Source: Eisenbergiella tayi (GTDB lineage Bacteria; Bacillota; Clostridia; Lachnospirales; Lachnospiraceae). From it: 64,000 nucleotides of DNA. Shown here one piece after another: positions 24,957 through 36,280 of the stretch. Position numbers and translations under genes: made by a program. The notes below the pieces were generated by a model. The model saw only the letters and a program-made list of their open reading frames with translations. It did no database searches and was not told where the DNA came from. Positions within the stretch are counted from its first letter, which is position 1; each line of letters starts with the position of its first letter. The DNA is taken from NCBI RefSeq assembly GCF_001881565.1, contig NZ_MPDJ01000001.1, forward strand, positions 988,829 to 1,052,828, given 5' to 3'.

Positions 24957-26117
24957 CTACCTCCTGGTAAACCTGCGCAGCATGGGTACAATCTCATACA
25001 ACGCATTCAACGTGTACCTGATTTCCTCTTCTGTAGTAAACACCGACATGCTGAAACGAAGAGTGGAACCCATAAGCTCTTTATCCAGCCCGATAGCACG
25101 CAGTGTTGCCGACGCCGCCGTTCCCGGCTTATTAGAAGAGCATGCGCTTCCCGAGGATACATAAATCCCCCGCTCCTCCAATGCATGCAGCAGAACCTCG
25201 CTGCGCACTCCGCGGAAGGAAACACTGATCACATGCGGCGCGCTGTCCCGTCCGGTCAGCCCGTTCACCTGCACTCCGTCCAGCTGCATCACGCCTTCGA
25301 TAAACATCTCCTTCAGCGCATACAGCCTGTTTACGTCACCTTCCAGATTGAGATACATCTCCTCACAGGCTTTCGCAAGTCCGGCAATCCCCGGTACATT
25401 TTCTGTACCCGAGCGCATGCCTCTCTGCTGGCCGCCCCCGAAAATAATCGACTGGATCTTCACTTTTTCATTGATATAAAGGAAACCGACGCCCTTGGGC
25501 CCATGAATTTTATGACCGCTCACCGACAGCAGGTCAATTCCCATCTTTTTCGGCAGAATCCTGAACTTACCGAATCCCTGCACCGCATCCACATGGAATA
25601 AGGTTCCGGGATTCATCCGCTTAATCAGCATCCCTGCTTCCGCAACTGGCTGCAGAGAACCGATCTCATTATTGGTATGCATAATCGATACCAGAATCGT
25701 ATCCGGCCGCATCGCACACTGTAAATCCTCCAGCCGAATCCGTCCATAGCGATCCACCGGCAGATAAGTCACTTCAAAACCCTGCCCCTCCAGGTACTGC
25801 ATTGTCTGCAGGATGGCAGGGTGTTCAATAGCTGTGGTAATCAAGTGCTTTCCTGCCCGGCAGTTCGCAAATGCACATCCGATGAGGGCAAGATTATCCG
25901 ACTCCGTACCTCCCGAGGTGAAAAAGATCTCCTTTTCATTTACCTTCAGAGTTCTTGCAATCACATCTTTGGCATAGCGCAGATACTGCTCTGCCTGCAC
26001 TCCTTTTACGTGCATACTGGATGGATTGCCATAGTCCTGACACATAACCCGGGTCATGATAGCCGCCACGCTGTCAAAACACTGTGTGGTAGCCGAATTA
26101 TCCAGATAGCATTCCAT
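24957..26117 (-). CDS. Cysteine desulfurase partner of ThiI (NifS/IscS type)
   Basis: A 386-residue PLP enzyme. Start region YLDNSATTQ, GGTESDNLAL cofactor site, HVDAVQ, the PLP lysine in SGHKIHGPKG, and the mobile-loop cysteine in SSGSACSSN are all visible, the short-loop S...C form of group II/NifZ-like enzymes. It takes sulfur from cysteine and hands it on as persulfide, here probably to ThiI, 91 bases downstream on the same strand. ATG 26117 is preferred over an in-frame TTG at 26129. Confidence 0.93.
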   Translation of the reverse strand: MECYLDNSATTQCFDSVAAIMTRVMCQDYGNPSSMHVKGVQAEQYLRYAKDVIARTLKVNEKEIFFTSGGTESDNLALIGCAFANCRAGKHLITTAIEHPAILQTMQYLEGQGFEVTYLPVDRYGRIRLEDLQCAMRPDTILVSIMHTNNEIGSLQPVAEAGMLIKRMNPGTLFHVDAVQGFGKFRILPKKMGIDLLSVSGHKIHGPKGVGFLYINEKVKIQSIIFGGGQQRGMRSGTENVPGIAGLAKACEEMYLNLEGDVNRLYALKEMFIEGVMQLDGVQVNGLTGRDSAPHVISVSFRGVRSEVLLHALEERGIYVSSGSACSSNKPGTAASATLRAIGLDKELMGSTLRFSMSVFTTEEEIRYTLNALYEIVPMLRRFTRR

Positions 26118-26194
26118 ATTTTTTCCCAACTTTCTGTATTTATTTTTTGCCGGTAAAGAAGCGCGGACTCCTCTATCGGAATCCGCCTAACATA

Positions 26195-26974
26195 TTATAT
26201 GCCTGGCTGCCCTAATTGGGAACTCTCAGGCCCATCCCCTTCCAGTTGGTACATGATCCAGGAAAGCACCGTAAATCCGGCAGTTTCCGTACGCAGAATA
26301 CGCCTTCCCAGCGTTACGGGTACAAATCCGCAGGCAGAAGCTTCTTCCACCTCTCCGTCCTCAAAGCCGCCTTCCGGCCCGATAAAGACCGCCACAGACT
26401 GGCCGGGACGTATCTTCCCGATAAGCTCCTTCGTTTTTCCCATTCCCTCCGCCAGTTCATAGGGAAACAGCTTCACATCCATTTCCGAAGCAAACCTCAG
26501 TGCTTCCCCCATGGACATCACAGGCATAACCTCCGGTATGATCCGGCGCTTGCTCTGTTTGGCCGCAGCCTCCGATATTCCCTGCCATCTGGCCAGCTTG
26601 TTCTTTTCCTTTTTGGCATCCAGCTTTACCACACAGCGTTTGGCTGCCACAGGTATCACGGCGAAAGCTCCCAGCTCCACCGCCTTCTGGATAACCAGCT
26701 CCATTTTATCTCCCTTGGGCAGAGCCTGAAACAGGTAAATCCTGGACGGGAGCTCCAGTCCGTCTTCCTTCACAAAACGCAGCGTACAGACCACTTCATC
26801 CTCCAGGAATTCTTCGATTCCGCAGCGGTACTCCAGTCCGTCCATCCCGTTGCTCACAGCGATTTCTTCCCCGATCCTCATGCGCAGTACATTTTTTATA
26901 TGATTTACGTCACTCCCGGTAATTGTGACTCTTTTTCCCTGAATCTGTCCGGGTTCCACAAAAAACTGATACAT
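26195..26974 (-). CDS. rsmE: 16S rRNA m3U1498 methyltransferase RsmE
   Basis: A 259-residue SPOUT-family methyltransferase with an N-terminal PUA-like domain (YQFFVEPGQIQGKRVTITGSD is longer than needed: key part is GSDVNHIKNVLRM) and the trefoil-knot signature FIGPEGGFEDGEVEEA plus LGRRILRTETA at the C-terminus. It methylates U1498 of 16S rRNA. It lies 19 bases after prmA, forming the common prmA-rsmE pair. Confidence 0.95.
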   Translation of the reverse strand: MYQFFVEPGQIQGKRVTITGSDVNHIKNVLRMRIGEEIAVSNGMDGLEYRCGIEEFLEDEVVCTLRFVKEDGLELPSRIYLFQALPKGDKMELVIQKAVELGAFAVIPVAAKRCVVKLDAKKEKNKLARWQGISEAAAKQSKRRIIPEVMPVMSMGEALRFASEMDVKLFPYELAEGMGKTKELIGKIRPGQSVAVFIGPEGGFEDGEVEEASACGFVPVTLGRRILRTETAGFTVLSWIMYQLEGDGPESSQLGQPGI

Positions 26975-26993
26975 CCCTTATCCGTTTCTCCCA

Positions 26994-27983
26994 TCAAACA
27001 GGCTTCCTGGCAGTCACTCCCACCCATTCGCCCTGATGAGCCACCTCAACAACCTCCAGTCCCGCCGCTTTCACAGCTTCCACAACCACAGCTTCCTTAT
27101 CGTCAATAATGCCTGAGGTAATATAAATCCCTCCCGGCTTCATCTGGTTTACTATCACAGGAGAAAGCGCCACAAGCACATCCGCCAGAATGTTGGCCGC
27201 CACAATATCATAACAGCCATAACCCACCCTGTCCTGAATTTCCTTTTCTGTGATGATATTCCCTATCATCATCTCAAAGTTTTCCGGATCGATATGGTTG
27301 GATTCCAGATTTTCCCGTACCGCCTCCACCGCGCAGATATCCAAATCCGTACCCACCACTCTCTGAGCGCCGAACATCAGAGCCAGGATTCCCAGAATCC
27401 CGCTTCCCGTACCCACATCAAGAAGTACGGTATCAGGAGTCACATATTTTTTCAGCTGCCTGATGCAGAGCTGGGTGGTTTCATGCATTCCCGTCCCGAA
27501 GGCTGTTCCCGGATCGATATGAAGGACCATTTTCCCCTGATCCTCCTCCTCTACCGTTTCCCAGGAAGGGATCACGAGCAGATCGTCAATATAAAACTGG
27601 TGAAAGTACTGTTTCCAGTTATTAATCCAGTCAATATCCTCCGTCTCCTCCACCTCGATGCTTCCTTCGCCGATATCACAGAACGCACGAAGTTCTTCCA
27701 GCTCCTTCCGTACACTCGCCATTACCGCCTTTTCGTCCGTATCCTCTCCGTTTACCTGCAGCCGGCCGTCCTCTGTTTCCTCCACAAAAAAACTGAGCCA
27801 GGCGATGCCGTCATCCTCCGGCCCGTCCGGAAGGATATCCACGAACATCTGCTCCTTCTCCGCCGCTGTGAGCGGCACCTTGTCCTCTATCTGCGCCCCC
27901 TCCAGGCCAATATCATAAAGGGTGCTTATAATAATATCTTCCGCTTCGGTCACCGTCTTGATCTTAAATTTTTTCCACTTCAT
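26994..27983 (-). CDS. prmA: Ribosomal protein L11 methyltransferase PrmA
   Basis: A 329-residue methyltransferase: an N-terminal substrate-binding ferredoxin-like domain rich in acid residues, then a Rossmann SAM domain with LLDVGTGSGILGI (about 195-207) and DIVAANILADVL, the NxxxNP-like catalytic region of PrmA. It trimethylates L11. It is followed closely by rsmE. Confidence 0.94.
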   Translation of the reverse strand: MKWKKFKIKTVTEAEDIIISTLYDIGLEGAQIEDKVPLTAAEKEQMFVDILPDGPEDDGIAWLSFFVEETEDGRLQVNGEDTDEKAVMASVRKELEELRAFCDIGEGSIEVEETEDIDWINNWKQYFHQFYIDDLLVIPSWETVEEEDQGKMVLHIDPGTAFGTGMHETTQLCIRQLKKYVTPDTVLLDVGTGSGILGILALMFGAQRVVGTDLDICAVEAVRENLESNHIDPENFEMMIGNIITEKEIQDRVGYGCYDIVAANILADVLVALSPVIVNQMKPGGIYITSGIIDDKEAVVVEAVKAAGLEVVEVAHQGEWVGVTARKPV

Positions 27984-28147
27984 TTTATCATCCGCTCCTT
28001 ACAACGGTTCCCCGTTTTCCGGGGCTTTTCCTGCCCCTGCAAGGGGCTCGCAAACTACATACCAGTTAATTATCTTATCATAAAGAACCTCTGACCACAA
28101 GGATTTTGGCGGATTTAATGGACATACCCATCCCTCTGGCACAGCAG

Positions 28148-28795
28148 TTAAGACAAGTCTGCCCCATTCCCCTTCGGCTTCATCAAAAAGTATTTATCCA
28201 ATCCCATCCGCACCGTTTCTATATGATCAAAGGCCAGCCCTCTCTCTTCCTTTACATCAAACAAAGGTCTGCACCTGTATTCACAGTCCTCTTCAGCCGC
28301 CACCCTGTAGGAAAAGCTGACTCCTGCGTTCTCGGACCACAGACAGATCCGTTCCTCATCTCCTGCCGTTTCCCTGCGGACCCGGAACCACTCCGCCTCG
28401 GCGGCATCATCCCCGGCCTGTACCTTAAGGCCGCTTCCGTCTATGACGGCCATATAGGCCACAGAAATAATCCGGCTGCGGGGATCCCGTCCCGTCTCCC
28501 CGAAGGTATAGAGCTGTTCCAGGTACATCCCCTTCACGCCGGTTTCCTCCTCCAGTTCACGGGCCGCCGCATCCCTCAGGGATTCCGTTATTTCCACAAA
28601 TCCTCCCGGCAGCGCCCAGCAGCCCAGGAAGGGATGATTTTTCCTTTTTATCAACAGCAGCCTTATACTTTCCTCCCTGTTATCCACAGCGAATATCAGC
28701 ATATCCACGGTCACGGACGGCCGTTCATAATCCCCGGGCCGGTAATTCTTAAGAAACTCCTCTTCCGTAAGGCCGTTCTTATCCACCAATTCCAT
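28148..28795 (-). CDS. NUDIX hydrolase (ADP-ribose pyrophosphatase / NrtR-like group)
   Basis: A 215-residue protein. A complete Nudix box, GFVEITESLRDAAARELEEE followed by TGV, begins near residue 70. The N-terminal KNYRPGDYERPSVTVDMLIF is the start of the ADPR-pyrophosphatase-like subgroup. The C-terminal 60 residues do not clearly show the winged helix of NrtR, so an enzyme is more likely than a regulator. Substrate unknown. It lies upstream of prmA with a gap of about 165 bases that shows only weak hairpins. Confidence 0.87.
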   Translation of the reverse strand: MELVDKNGLTEEEFLKNYRPGDYERPSVTVDMLIFAVDNREESIRLLLIKRKNHPFLGCWALPGGFVEITESLRDAAARELEEETGVKGMYLEQLYTFGETGRDPRSRIISVAYMAVIDGSGLKVQAGDDAAEAEWFRVRRETAGDEERICLWSENAGVSFSYRVAAEEDCEYRCRPLFDVKEERGLAFDHIETVRMGLDKYFLMKPKGNGADLS

Positions 28796-28966
28796 ATAAA
28801 ACCTCCATTCTCCGACGCCTTTGCCGCCGGCTCTCCTTTTTCCATTACGGGGCAGGCGTGAGCTGTCGTCCTTTTTCCCTTCCCCGGTTACCGTTCAGCC
28901 GCGCTCCGTGCCTCGTGCCTTGCGCCGGCCGGTTTGCCTTCCCTATATTTTATCACAGGGCTGCTC

Positions 28967-28995
28967 TTGACACCAGTAACCTTCTCTTCTATAAT
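28967..28995 (+). promoter_or_regulatory. Perfect consensus promoter of the MFS gene
   Basis: Plus strand TTGACA (28967-28972), exactly 17 bases, TATAAT (28990-28995). Such an ideal promoter is usually held by a repressor. The rest of 28796-28966 shows no further feature. Confidence 0.9.
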
Positions 28996-29008
28996 CAAGA
29001 GACGAATC

Positions 29009-29031
29009 TTTATTAAGTATATTTATTAAGT
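29009..29031 (+). promoter_or_regulatory. Direct repeat downstream of the MFS promoter, possible operator
   Basis: TTTATTAAGT occurs at 29009-29018 and 29022-29031 (13-bp period), about 8-30 bases after the expected transcription start. It is well placed to block transcription if bound. Confidence 0.5.
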
Positions 29032-29058
29032 TTGGACTGCAGCGAAAGGAAACACGCT

Positions 29059-30228
29059 ATGATGACTTTACTCCTGATTATTATCTACATATCCTTTATC
29101 AGCCTGGGGCTGCCCGATTCCCTGCTGGGATCCGCCTGGCCTGTTATGTACGGGGAGCTTCAGGTTCCCGTCTCTTTTGCCGGCATCATCTCCATGATTA
29201 TTGCCGGAGGCACCATTATTTCCAGCTTTTTCAGTGAAAAGATCATACGCCGTCTGGGAACCGGCCCGGTTACCGCCATAAGTGTATTCATGACCGCCGC
29301 CGCTCTGCTTGGCTTCTCCCTGTCTCATTCCGCCTGGCTTCTCTGTATCCTTGCTGTTCCCTACGGTCTCGGAGCGGGAAGCGTGGACGCCGCCCTGAAT
29401 AACTTCGTGGCACTGCATTATAAAGCGCACCACATGAGCTGGCTTCACTGCTTTTGGGGAATCGGCGCAACCGCCGGGCCATTTATCATGTCCCTGTGCC
29501 TGAATACGGGAAAAAGCTGGCACAGCGGCTATATGACCATTGCCCTGATTCAGATCATTCTCACCGTGTTTCTTTTCCTTTCTCTTCCTCTGTGGAAAAA
29601 ACAGCAGGCCGGCACGGCTACAGAGGAAAACGGAGTACAGAATACTTCTCTCTCCTTTTCCCGGGTGCTGCAGCTTCCCGGGGCCAAACCAGCCCTGCTC
29701 TGCTTCTTTGGCTATTGTGCCCTGGAAGCCTCTGCCGGACTGTGGGGAAGCAGCTATTTTGTGCTCGCCAAAGGAATACCCGCAGAAAAGGCCGCACAAT
29801 GGACCTCATTGTTTTATTTCGGGATCACCTTCGGCCGTTTTATCAGCGGTTTCCTTTCCATGAAGGTTTCCGATAAAAACATGGTACGACTGGGGCAGGC
29901 CGTGGCGCTTATTGGCATTCTTGTACTCTGCCTCCCCTTCGGTCCCCTTTCTATCTGCGGCGGATATTTCCTTATCGGCCTGGGCTGCGCTCCCATCTAT
30001 CCCAGCCTTCTCCATGCCACGCCCGCGAATTTCGGCCGTGAATATTCCCAGGCTATCATGGGAATCCAGATGGCCTGCGCCTACGTGGGAAGCACCTTTA
30101 TGCCCCCTTTATTCGGCCTCATCGCCCAATATGTAAATATCAGGCTGTTCCCCTGTTTCCTTCTTCTCTTTGTCATACTCATGGTTATAACAGCGGAAAA
30201 GCTTAAAATTAAATCAGAAGTCTCATAA
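29059..30228 (+). CDS. Major facilitator superfamily transporter
   Basis: A 389-residue protein with 12 hydrophobic segments of the MFS fold. The A-loop between TM2 and TM3 reads EKIIRRLGTGPVTA, and the central loop after TM6 is about 30 residues. The second half repeats the loop as GFLSMKVSDKNM. The pattern resembles the FucP/sugar-proton symporter-like group, but the substrate cannot be read from sequence. ATG 29059 follows AAAGGA by 8 bases; the frame upstream to 29032 is inside the leader. It is a single plus-strand gene with a perfect promoter, between the NUDIX gene and the heat-shock operon. Confidence 0.9.
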   Translation: MMTLLLIIIYISFISLGLPDSLLGSAWPVMYGELQVPVSFAGIISMIIAGGTIISSFFSEKIIRRLGTGPVTAISVFMTAAALLGFSLSHSAWLLCILAVPYGLGAGSVDAALNNFVALHYKAHHMSWLHCFWGIGATAGPFIMSLCLNTGKSWHSGYMTIALIQIILTVFLFLSLPLWKKQQAGTATEENGVQNTSLSFSRVLQLPGAKPALLCFFGYCALEASAGLWGSSYFVLAKGIPAEKAAQWTSLFYFGITFGRFISGFLSMKVSDKNMVRLGQAVALIGILVLCLPFGPLSICGGYFLIGLGCAPIYPSLLHATPANFGREYSQAIMGIQMACAYVGSTFMPPLFGLIAQYVNIRLFPCFLLLFVILMVITAEKLKIKSEVS

Positions 30229-30249
30229 AAATATGGCCTTTTTATACGA

Positions 30250-30308
30250 ACAAAAAAGACGGCCGGCATCGTCTGCAGTTCCCCTTAAGGAACGCAGCCA
30301 TGCCGGCC
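30250..30308 (-). terminator. Terminator of the hrcA-grpE-dnaK-dnaJ operon
   Basis: Stem GGCCGGCAT/ATGCCGGCC (30261-30308) with inner CTGC/GCAG and TTCC/GGAA pairings; on the minus strand it is followed by GTCTTTTTTG. It may also slow transcripts arriving from the MFS gene. Confidence 0.88.
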
Positions 30309-30372
30309 GCCTGAAATTCGGGATGTATCCTTTGTTTCCGGTCTTTATCTCAGTCTCTTGCTGTTCTGCACT

Positions 30373-31545
30373 TTATTTCCAGAATCCTTTTTTCTTCTTT
30401 TCCTTACCCTCCGGAGCTCCGTTATCACCCATCTTTTTCGCTGCATTCAGGCTGTCACCGGATGCTTCATCGAATTTCTTCAGCAATTCCTTTGCCTCAC
30501 CGGAAAGCTTATCAGGCACCTGCACTACCAGGGTTACGTAATGATCGCCCCTTACCTCTTTGTTGCGCAGGTTGGGAACACCCTTTCCTTTCAGCCGGAT
30601 TTTCGTATCCGTCTGGGTTGCGGGCTTCACGTCATATATAACCTTGCCGTCCACCGTATCGATAATTACCTCGCCGCCCAGGGCAGCTACCGCAAAGGAT
30701 ACGGGAACCGTGGAATAAATATTGTAGTCCTGACGCTGGAAGATAGGATGACGGCCTACAATCACTTCCACAAGCACATCACCGCGGGGACCGCCGTTGA
30801 CACCCGGTTCTCCCATACCGGCCAGACGCTTGCACTGGCCGTTGTCAATTCCTGCGGGTATATCCACTTCAAAGCGTTTCTTCATGGGCACATAACCGCT
30901 TCCATGACAATCCGCACATTTTTCTTTTATTACCTTGCCGGTACCGTTACAGTCCGGACAGGTCTGGACATTACGCACCGTACCGAAGAAAGACTGCTGG
31001 GTGAATACCACCTGGCCCTTACCGCCGCATTTAGGACAGGTAATAGGCTGTGTACCCGGCTTTGCCCCTGTTCCATGACAGGTCTTACATTCTTCCTTTA
31101 CATTCAGCTCTATGGTCTTGGAGGTGCCGAACACCGCCTCTTCAAAGGTTATATGGACACTGGTACGTAAATTTGCACCTTTCATGGGTGCATTGCTGGC
31201 TCTGCCGCTTCTGCGTGAACCGCCGCCAAAGAAATCGCCAAAGATATCACCGAAAATATCGCCAAAGTCTGCACTGTTAAAATCAAAGCCGCCAAAGCCG
31301 CCGCCGGCTCCTCCGTCAAAGGCTGCATGGCCGAACTGGTCATACTGTCTCCTTTTTTCCGGATCACTCAGTATGGCATATGCCTCTGATGCTTCTTTAA
31401 ATTTCTTTTCAGCCTCCGCATCTCCCGGATTCATATCAGGATGGTATTTTTTGGCGAGGACTCTGTATGCCTTCTTAATCGCTGCGTCATCAGCATTTTT
31501 TTCAACGCCTAAGACTTCATAATAATCTCTCTTTTGTTCCGCCAT
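30373..31545 (-). CDS. dnaJ: Chaperone DnaJ
   Basis: A 390-residue type I J-protein. J domain with HPD (YHPDMNPG), Gly/Phe-rich linker, four zinc-finger repeats ([32 protein letters not shown]) and C-terminal substrate domains. It ends in a lysine-rich tail ([10 protein letters not shown]). It delivers substrates to DnaK and stimulates its ATPase. It is the last gene of the operon. Confidence 0.98.
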   Translation of the reverse strand: MAEQKRDYYEVLGVEKNADDAAIKKAYRVLAKKYHPDMNPGDAEAEKKFKEASEAYAILSDPEKRRQYDQFGHAAFDGGAGGGFGGFDFNSADFGDIFGDIFGDFFGGGSRRSGRASNAPMKGANLRTSVHITFEEAVFGTSKTIELNVKEECKTCHGTGAKPGTQPITCPKCGGKGQVVFTQQSFFGTVRNVQTCPDCNGTGKVIKEKCADCHGSGYVPMKKRFEVDIPAGIDNGQCKRLAGMGEPGVNGGPRGDVLVEVIVGRHPIFQRQDYNIYSTVPVSFAVAALGGEVIIDTVDGKVIYDVKPATQTDTKIRLKGKGVPNLRNKEVRGDHYVTLVVQVPDKLSGEAKELLKKFDEASGDSLNAAKKMGDNGAPEGKEKKKKGFWK

Positions 31546-31598
31546 AATTGCCTCCCTTGGTTCTGCCTCAACTGAGCAGAATCACTATTATCTGAACG

Positions 31599-31634
31599 CA
31601 ACGCTAAGGGACACTGCAGTGCCCCCTAGCGTTG
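31599..31634 (-). other. Strong hairpin between dnaK and dnaJ
   Basis: CAACGCTA-GGG-CACTG / CAGTG-CCC-TAGCGTTG, with no T-run after it on the minus strand. It sits about 10 bases past the dnaK stop and could stabilise dnaK mRNA or partly limit dnaJ expression. Confidence 0.6.
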
Positions 31635-31645
31635 TATTATTAAGC

Positions 31646-33556
<1,911 letters not shown>

Positions 33557-33579
33557 TCATCAGGCAAAGCCTGAAATAC

Positions 33580-34302
33580 TTAATTTGCCACTTTAACCAT
33601 ACTGTGTCTTACCACAGTATCATGATATGTGTAACCCTTCTGGAATTCCTCCACCACGATGTTTTCATCGTATTCTTCATCCTCCACATGCATTACCGCA
33701 TTATGGAAATTGGGGTCGAATTCCTGGCCGACGGCTTCGATGGGCGCAACTCCCATGTTATCCAGTTCGGTCATCAGCTGCTTATATACCTTGTTCATGC
33801 CTTCCACAAAAGCAGATCCTTTTTCTTCTTCAGGAACGGTTGCCAAACCTCTTTCAAAGTTGTCAACCACCGGGAGAATCTTTTCAATCACGCTTTTGGC
33901 TCCGGTTTCGAACATTGCTGACTTTTCTTTATCCGTACGTTTTCTGAAATTTTCAAACTCTGCCATCTGACGCTTTACCCTGTCTTCCAGTTCGTCAATT
34001 TTGGCTTTAAACGCCTCTTCTTTTTTATCTTTTTTCTTTTTCTTGAAGAAGCCTTCCTTCTCTCCGGCCGAATCATCATCCTGCGAAGCATCGCATTCCG
34101 CTGAATTCTCACTGTTATCTTCTTCAAAGCCACAGGCCTTACAGCCTTCTCCGGAATCCCCGCCGCTGTCCGCAGCTTCTGTTTCCTTATCCGGATTCAT
34201 TTCGGCTTCCCGGGAGTCCTCACAGGCTGCATCTTCTCCGGCTTTCGCCTCAGAAGCAGTGTCCATTTCTTCCTCCATGTTCCGGTTGTCTTTATTTTCC
34301 AT
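33580..34302 (-). CDS. grpE: Nucleotide exchange factor GrpE
   Basis: A protein of about 240 residues. The C-terminal 150 residues are GrpE: a long coiled coil (RVKRQMAEFENFRKRTDKEK), then the beta domain with PVVDNFERGL and PNFHNAVMHVED. The first about 85 residues form an unusually long acidic, disordered region with a CKAC pair and a following basic FFKKKKKDKK patch. It resets DnaK by ADP release. ATG 34302 follows GGAGCAG; the GTG-like start at 34335 has no ribosome site. Confidence 0.95.
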   Translation of the reverse strand: MENKDNRNMEEEMDTASEAKAGEDAACEDSREAEMNPDKETEAADSGGDSGEGCKACGFEEDNSENSAECDASQDDDSAGEKEGFFKKKKKDKKEEAFKAKIDELEDRVKRQMAEFENFRKRTDKEKSAMFETGAKSVIEKILPVVDNFERGLATVPEEEKGSAFVEGMNKVYKQLMTELDNMGVAPIEAVGQEFDPNFHNAVMHVEDEEYDENIVVEEFQKGYTYHDTVVRHSMVKVAN

Positions 34303-34338
34303 CTTCTGCTCCACTCCATTCTGTGTATATGACACTTT

Positions 34339-35373
34339 CTATTTTTTCTTATAAAGCGTATCCAGCTGAGTCATAAGATTCTTCAGGATTCCCACTACCT
34401 TGTCATAATCCATCCGCTTGGGCCCGATAATTCCTATCGTTCCCTTCATTCCCTCGCCCAGCTCGTAAGTAGCCGTCACTATACTGCAGTCCTTCATTGT
34501 TTTCACCGGCGTCTCATTTCCGATATATACCTGGATTCCCGTACTGCTCTCATCTGCCAGTGTTTCCTGAACGATCTGATTTAATGCCTGTTTTTCTTCA
34601 AAAGTGGTAATAAGCTGTCCGGCCAGCTCCTTATCCGCAAGTTCCGGATATTTCAGGATGTTGTTCGTGCCGCTCGTATAAATCTCCAGGTCCTCATCCG
34701 CCTGTATGGCTTCCGCCACCGCATCGATGATTTCTCCTACCATATCGCTGTGGATTCCTGCCTGCTGTTTCAGATTGGCTATCATTCCCAGATTGATTTC
34801 GTCCAGGGACTTCCCGTTCAAATGGGTATTCAGCAGGATATTCAGCTTCAATATGGTTTCCTGGTCGGGCGCTTCTTCAACATGAAGCATGGTGTTCTTA
34901 ATCATATTGCCTTCCACCACTATAACCGCCAGTACCTGGTGTTCATCCACCTTGGAAAGCTGAATGAACTTAAGCTTATTTCCATGATAAAGCGGCGATG
35001 ATATCATTGCCGCATAGTTGGTGTTCACTGCAAGAACCCTGGCAACCTGCCGGAGAAGATGATCCATCTTATCTTCCTTCTCCACGAGAAGCTCCTTTAA
35101 ATCGGCCACTTCCCGATCCTTCTCTTCCAGCATGCTGTCAACATACAGCCGGTAGCCTTTGTCGGAAGGAATCCGGCCTGCAGAGGTGTGGGGCTGGAGG
35201 ATATATCCTAATTCTTCCAGATCTGCCATTTCATTGCGAATAGTGGCTGAACTTAAGTTCAAATCCGTATATTTGGAAATCGTCCTGCTTCCTACCGGTT
35301 CTCCTGTCTCCAGATAGTTACGGATGATTGCCTGCAGAATTTTCATTTTGCGTTCATCCAGTTCGTGCTGCAT
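34339..35373 (-). CDS. hrcA: Heat-inducible repressor HrcA
   Basis: A 344-residue repressor: N-terminal winged helix (ILQAIIRNYLETGEPVGSRTI, key part GEPVGSRT), then the GAF-like and dimerisation regions. The C-terminal IGPKRMDYDKVVGIL is typical. It binds the CIRCE sequence 23 bases upstream of its own start and is folded by GroEL, so it represses this operon when chaperone is free. ATG 35373 is preceded by GAGGTGAGG. Confidence 0.97.
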   Translation of the reverse strand: MQHELDERKMKILQAIIRNYLETGEPVGSRTISKYTDLNLSSATIRNEMADLEELGYILQPHTSAGRIPSDKGYRLYVDSMLEEKDREVADLKELLVEKEDKMDHLLRQVARVLAVNTNYAAMISSPLYHGNKLKFIQLSKVDEHQVLAVIVVEGNMIKNTMLHVEEAPDQETILKLNILLNTHLNGKSLDEINLGMIANLKQQAGIHSDMVGEIIDAVAEAIQADEDLEIYTSGTNNILKYPELADKELAGQLITTFEEKQALNQIVQETLADESSTGIQVYIGNETPVKTMKDCSIVTATYELGEGMKGTIGIIGPKRMDYDKVVGILKNLMTQLDTLYKKK

Positions 35374-35395
35374 TACCTCACCTCATTTCGGGTTG

Positions 35396-35422
35396 TTAGC
35401 ACTCAACCTTCAGGAGTGCTAA
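35396..35422. promoter_or_regulatory. CIRCE operator
   Basis: Perfect inverted repeat TTAGCACTC - 9 bases - GAGTGCTAA, the HrcA binding site. It lies between the promoter and the hrcA start. Confidence 0.98.
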
Positions 35423-35436
35423 CACCTTCTGAACAT

Positions 35437-35465
35437 ACATTATCACTTCTCCTATACGTTGTCAA
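35437..35465 (-). promoter_or_regulatory. Promoter of the hrcA operon
   Basis: Minus strand TTGACA (35460-35465), 17-base spacer, TAATGT (35437-35442), just upstream of CIRCE. Confidence 0.85.
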
Positions 35466-35577
35466 CTCGTTTTTTGAAATAAATTAATGAAAAAAGTGTG
35501 AAGAATCTTAAGGAATTCGAATGAAAAACAGAGGCTGATACGCCCTGCACGGCGGCTCTGTGCCCGGCAAAAGAAAC

Positions 35578-35646
35578 GCCACATCCCCTGCAGGCTGAAG
35601 AACGGTGCATAACGGATTCGAAATCCGCCCTTCAGGGGATATGGCG
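35578..35646 (-). terminator. Long hairpin terminator after the DUF6465 gene
   Basis: Minus strand CGCCATATCCCCTG / CAGGGGATGTGGCG with an inner GGATTTCGAATCC stem-loop, followed by TTTCTTTT. It is also 150 bases upstream of the hrcA promoter. The rest of 35466-35701 shows nothing else. Confidence 0.7.
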
Positions 35647-35701
35647 CATAATGACGTGAAATTGTATTTTTATGTATTCCTAATAAAGTCCCGGCTGTTT
35701 T

Positions 35702-36280
35702 TTAAATAGCAAAGCTTCCTGTTACATCCCCGTTGATCACGTAGTAAACACTGCTTTCTTCGGGCTTCACATAAAGCTCCACATCCTTGAAATCCGCTTC
35801 GTTCTTTCCCAGATCATATTTCCACACATCCTTTGCGATCTTCACAAGATCCTCTGTGGAATAAGATTTTCCGGCAAACTGTACGGTTACGATTTCCTTT
35901 GCCTCTGCCTTTGCAGCTGCGGTCTTTGCAGGCGCTTTCTTTGCTGCAGGCTTAGCAGCGGAAGCGGGCTTTTCAGCTGCGGTTTTTTCTGCAGCAGGCT
36001 TTGCAGCCGTCTTCTTGACAGGTGCCTTCTTAACAGCTTCTTTCTTCACGGGTTCCTTCTTAACTGTTTCCTTCTTTACCGTCTCTTTTTTCACGGTTTC
36101 TTTTTTGACAGGCGCCTTCTTTGCGGGTGCCTTCTTTTCTGCGGGCTCTTTTACAGCTGTCTTTACTGCCGGTGTCTTTTCAGGCTCTTTGGTGTCGATT
36201 TTCAGTGCATCAGCTTTCGCAGTAATTTTTTCAACAGGTTCTGCAGTTTCCTTTGCTGCGGTTTTCTTCATTTCTGCCAT
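35702..36280 (-). CDS. DUF6465 protein with Lys/Ala/Pro-rich repeat tail
   Basis: A 192-residue protein. Residues about 1-125 are low complexity and strongly basic, with a run of five-residue repeats (KKETV three times, then KKEPV, KKEAV, KKAPV), resembling the tails of histone H1 and HU-like DNA-binding proteins. The last 65 residues form a compact domain (TVQFAGKSYSTEDLVKIAKD...YYVINGDVTGSFAI) matching DUF6465 of Lachnospiraceae. The tail probably binds nucleic acid; the role of the domain is unknown. ATG 36280 follows AAAGGAGG; the open frame upstream (to 36328) is not needed. Confidence 0.85.
   Translation of the reverse strand: MAEMKKTAAKETAEPVEKITAKADALKIDTKEPEKTPAVKTAVKEPAEKKAPAKKAPVKKETVKKETVKKETVKKEPVKKEAVKKAPVKKTAAKPAAEKTAAEKPASAAKPAAKKAPAKTAAAKAEAKEIVTVQFAGKSYSTEDLVKIAKDVWKYDLGKNEADFKDVELYVKPEESSVYYVINGDVTGSFAI

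Noticed and set aside
36030..36110. Short DNA repeats that resemble a CRISPR array
   Set aside because: They are 15-base codon repeats encoding KKETV-type pentapeptides inside an intact gene, with no spacers.
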